A stretch of 64,000 nt of DNA from Microbacterium algeriense. GTDB lineage: Bacteria; Actinomycetota; Actinomycetes; Actinomycetales; Microbacteriaceae. Below are positions 62,565 through 64,000 of the stretch, piece by piece. The first letter of the stretch is position 1. Every line of letters starts with the position of its first letter. Under the pieces are notes generated by a model, which saw nothing but the letters and a program-made list of their open reading frames with translations, ran no database searches and had not been told where the DNA came from. The DNA is taken from positions 1 through 64,000 of the forward strand of contig NZ_WAAO01000003.1 of NCBI RefSeq assembly GCF_008868005.1, in the 5' to 3' direction. The position numbers and the translations under genes are program-made.

Positions 62565-64000
62565 ATGACAACTGCCCCGCCCGCCCCGGCACCCACCGAG
62601 CCCAAGAACTCCCTGGACCGCTTCTTCGAGATCAGCAAGCGCGGATCCACGATCGGCACCGAGATCCGAGGGGGTCTGGTGACGTTCGTCACGATGGCCT
62701 ACATCGTGATCCTCAACCCGATCATCCTCTCCGGCAAGCCCGACGTCGCCGGCGACGTGCTGGAGTTCAACGCGGTCGGAGCGGCCACCGCGCTGACCGC
62801 CGGCGTGATGACGATCCTGTTCGGTCTGGTCACGCGGCTGCCGTTCGGCTTCGCGGCCGGTCTCGGCATCAACGCCTTCGTCGCGTTCTCCGTCGTCGGC
62901 CAGGTGACCTGGCCCGAGGCGATGGCGCTCGTGATGATCAACGGCGTCGTGATCGTGCTGCTCGCCGCGACCGGCCTGCGGAAGGCGATCTTCGACGCGG
63001 TGCCGTTCCAGCTGAAGATCGCGATCACGGTCGGCATCGGTCTGTTCATCGCCTTCATCGGCTTCGTCAACTCCGGCTTCGTCACCGCCACGGGGTCGTC
63101 CTCCCCGCCGGTCGGGCTGGGCGTCAACGGGTCCGTGGCCACCGTGCCGACCCTGCTCTTCGTGATCACGCTCCTGCTGACGGGCATCCTGGTCGCCCTC
63201 CGGATCAAGGGCGGCATGCTGATCGGACTGATCGGCGGCACCGTGCTCGCCGTCATCGTCGAGGCGATCTGGCACATCGGCGCCCGCGGCTTCGACGACG
63301 AGGGCAACGTGGTCAACCCCGGCGGATGGGGACTGACCGTCCCCGCGCTCACCGGATCGCCTGTCAGCGTGCCCGACCTCAGCCTGATCGGCGCCGTCGA
63401 CTTCACGTTCGACCTCGGCAAGGTCAGCCTCGTCGCCCTGGTGATGATCGTCTTCACCCTGCTCTTCACGAACTTCTTCGACGCGATGGGCACCATGACC
63501 GGACTCGCCAAGGAGGCGAACCTGGCCGATGACAACGGCGACTTCCCGCGCATCAAGTCGGCGCTGGTGGTCGAGGGCGTGGGTGCGATCGCGGGTGGCG
63601 CGACCTCGTCCTCCTCGAGCACGGTCTTCATCGAGTCCGGAGCGGGCATCGGAGAAGGGGCACGCACGGGACTGGCGAACGTCGTGACGGGCATCGTGTT
63701 CCTGATCGCGATGTTCCTCACGCCGCTCACCTCGATCGTGCCGACCGAGATCGCCGCCGCCGCGCTGATCATCGTGGGAGCCATGATGATGGCGCAGATC
63801 CGCTACATCGACTTCGCGGACTTCCGGGTGCTGCTGCCGGTGTTCCTCACCGTCTCCGTCATGCCGCTGACCTACTCGATCGCGAACGGCATCGGTGCGG
63901 GATTCGTGAGCTGGGTGCTGATCCACGCGTTCTCGGGCAAGGCCAAGACCATCAGCCCGCTGCTGTGGGTCGTCGGCGCCGGGTTCCTGATCTTCTTCGC
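62565..64000 (+). CDS. NCS2 family purine permease (AzgA/PbuG-like), 3'-truncated by the window
   Basis: At least 478 residues of a membrane transporter with more than ten helices; the frame is still open at the window end. Family motifs are FVTMAYIVILNPIILS near helix 1, GLGINAFVAFSVV, NFFDAMGTMTGLAKEANLAD and GATSSSSSTVFIESGAGIGEGARTG. It imports adenine, guanine or hypoxanthine with protons. GGAGG lies before the ATG. It diverges from the PerM-like/purN/purH group, so purine uptake and synthesis genes are adjacent. Confidence 0.92.
   Translation, partial: MTTAPPAPAPTEPKNSLDRFFEISKRGSTIGTEIRGGLVTFVTMAYIVILNPIILSGKPDVAGDVLEFNAVGAATALTAGVMTILFGLVTRLPFGFAAGLGINAFVAFSVVGQVTWPEAMALVMINGVVIVLLAATGLRKAIFDAVPFQLKIAITVGIGLFIAFIGFVNSGFVTATGSSSPPVGLGVNGSVATVPTLLFVITLLLTGILVALRIKGGMLIGLIGGTVLAVIVEAIWHIGARGFDDEGNVVNPGGWGLTVPALTGSPVSVPDLSLIGAVDFTFDLGKVSLVALVMIVFTLLFTNFFDAMGTMTGLAKEANLADDNGDFPRIKSALVVEGVGAIAGGATSSSSSTVFIESGAGIGEGARTGLANVVTGIVFLIAMFLTPLTSIVPTEIAAAALIIVGAMMMAQIRYIDFADFRVLLPVFLTVSVMPLTYSIANGIGAGFVSWVLIHAFSGKAKTISPLLWVVGAGFLIFF

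Overview
The window is high-GC, gene-dense DNA from an actinobacterium, most probably a Microbacterium or another member of the Microbacteriaceae. The taxonomic call is inference. It rests on strong G/C bias at third codon positions, the start of the window carrying the C-terminal end of a DUF222-type HNH endonuclease, a monomeric NADP isocitrate dehydrogenase, sugar ABC importers without their own ATPase, the PerM-like/purN/purH order, and many leaderless genes with a TAGNNT box six bases before the start codon. No phage, insertion sequence, CRISPR array, rRNA or tRNA was seen.

Layout. 0-4.8 kb: HNH endonuclease tail, two small VOC proteins, and an ABC transporter operon ending in a DesK/DesR-like two-component system. 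4.8-15.7 kb: aromatic catabolism. A MobA-like FAD hydroxylase diverges from an IclR regulator. A MHS transporter diverges from an operon (FAH-RraA fusion, GntR regulator, hpaE, hpaD, hpaH, hpaI) for meta-cleavage of homoprotocatechuate. 15.7-20.2 kb: an MFS exporter, a DUF6882 protein, then glyA-folD behind a ZTP riboswitch. 20.3-23 kb: a GH20 hexosaminidase and nagA. 23-25.8 kb: a long structured, tandemly duplicated leader and a membrane-anchored ECF sigma factor with its own zinc-binding anti-sigma-like region and repeat-rich tail. 25.8-28 kb: DUF2568, a GlcD-like oxidase and a NUDIX protein.

28-36 kb is the most distinctive region. Five minus-strand genes (D-serine-dehydratase-like enzyme, a fusion of an N-acyl-D-amino-acid deacylase with a GH20 hexosaminidase, ROK repressor, ROK sugar kinase, nagB) lie back to back with a divergent ridA gene only 25 bp away. 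Together they read as a salvage route for compounds carrying both GlcNAc and D-amino acids, such as cell-wall fragments. RidA would detoxify the 2-aminoacrylate that the dehydratase makes. An L,D-transpeptidase follows.

37-64 kb: monomeric icd; a LacI-controlled operon (binding protein, two permeases, GH31 alpha-xylosidase, GH1 beta-glucosidase) that suits xyloglucan oligosaccharides; a coiled-coil membrane protein; a heterodimeric ABC exporter behind a 21-residue leader peptide; a secreted GH27 protein; an ogt/ada-alkA alkylation repair pair; purH-purN-perM-like; and a truncated purine permease. Long intergenic hairpins whose arms begin with GTCGCGA recur through the window, one of them inside the hpa operon.
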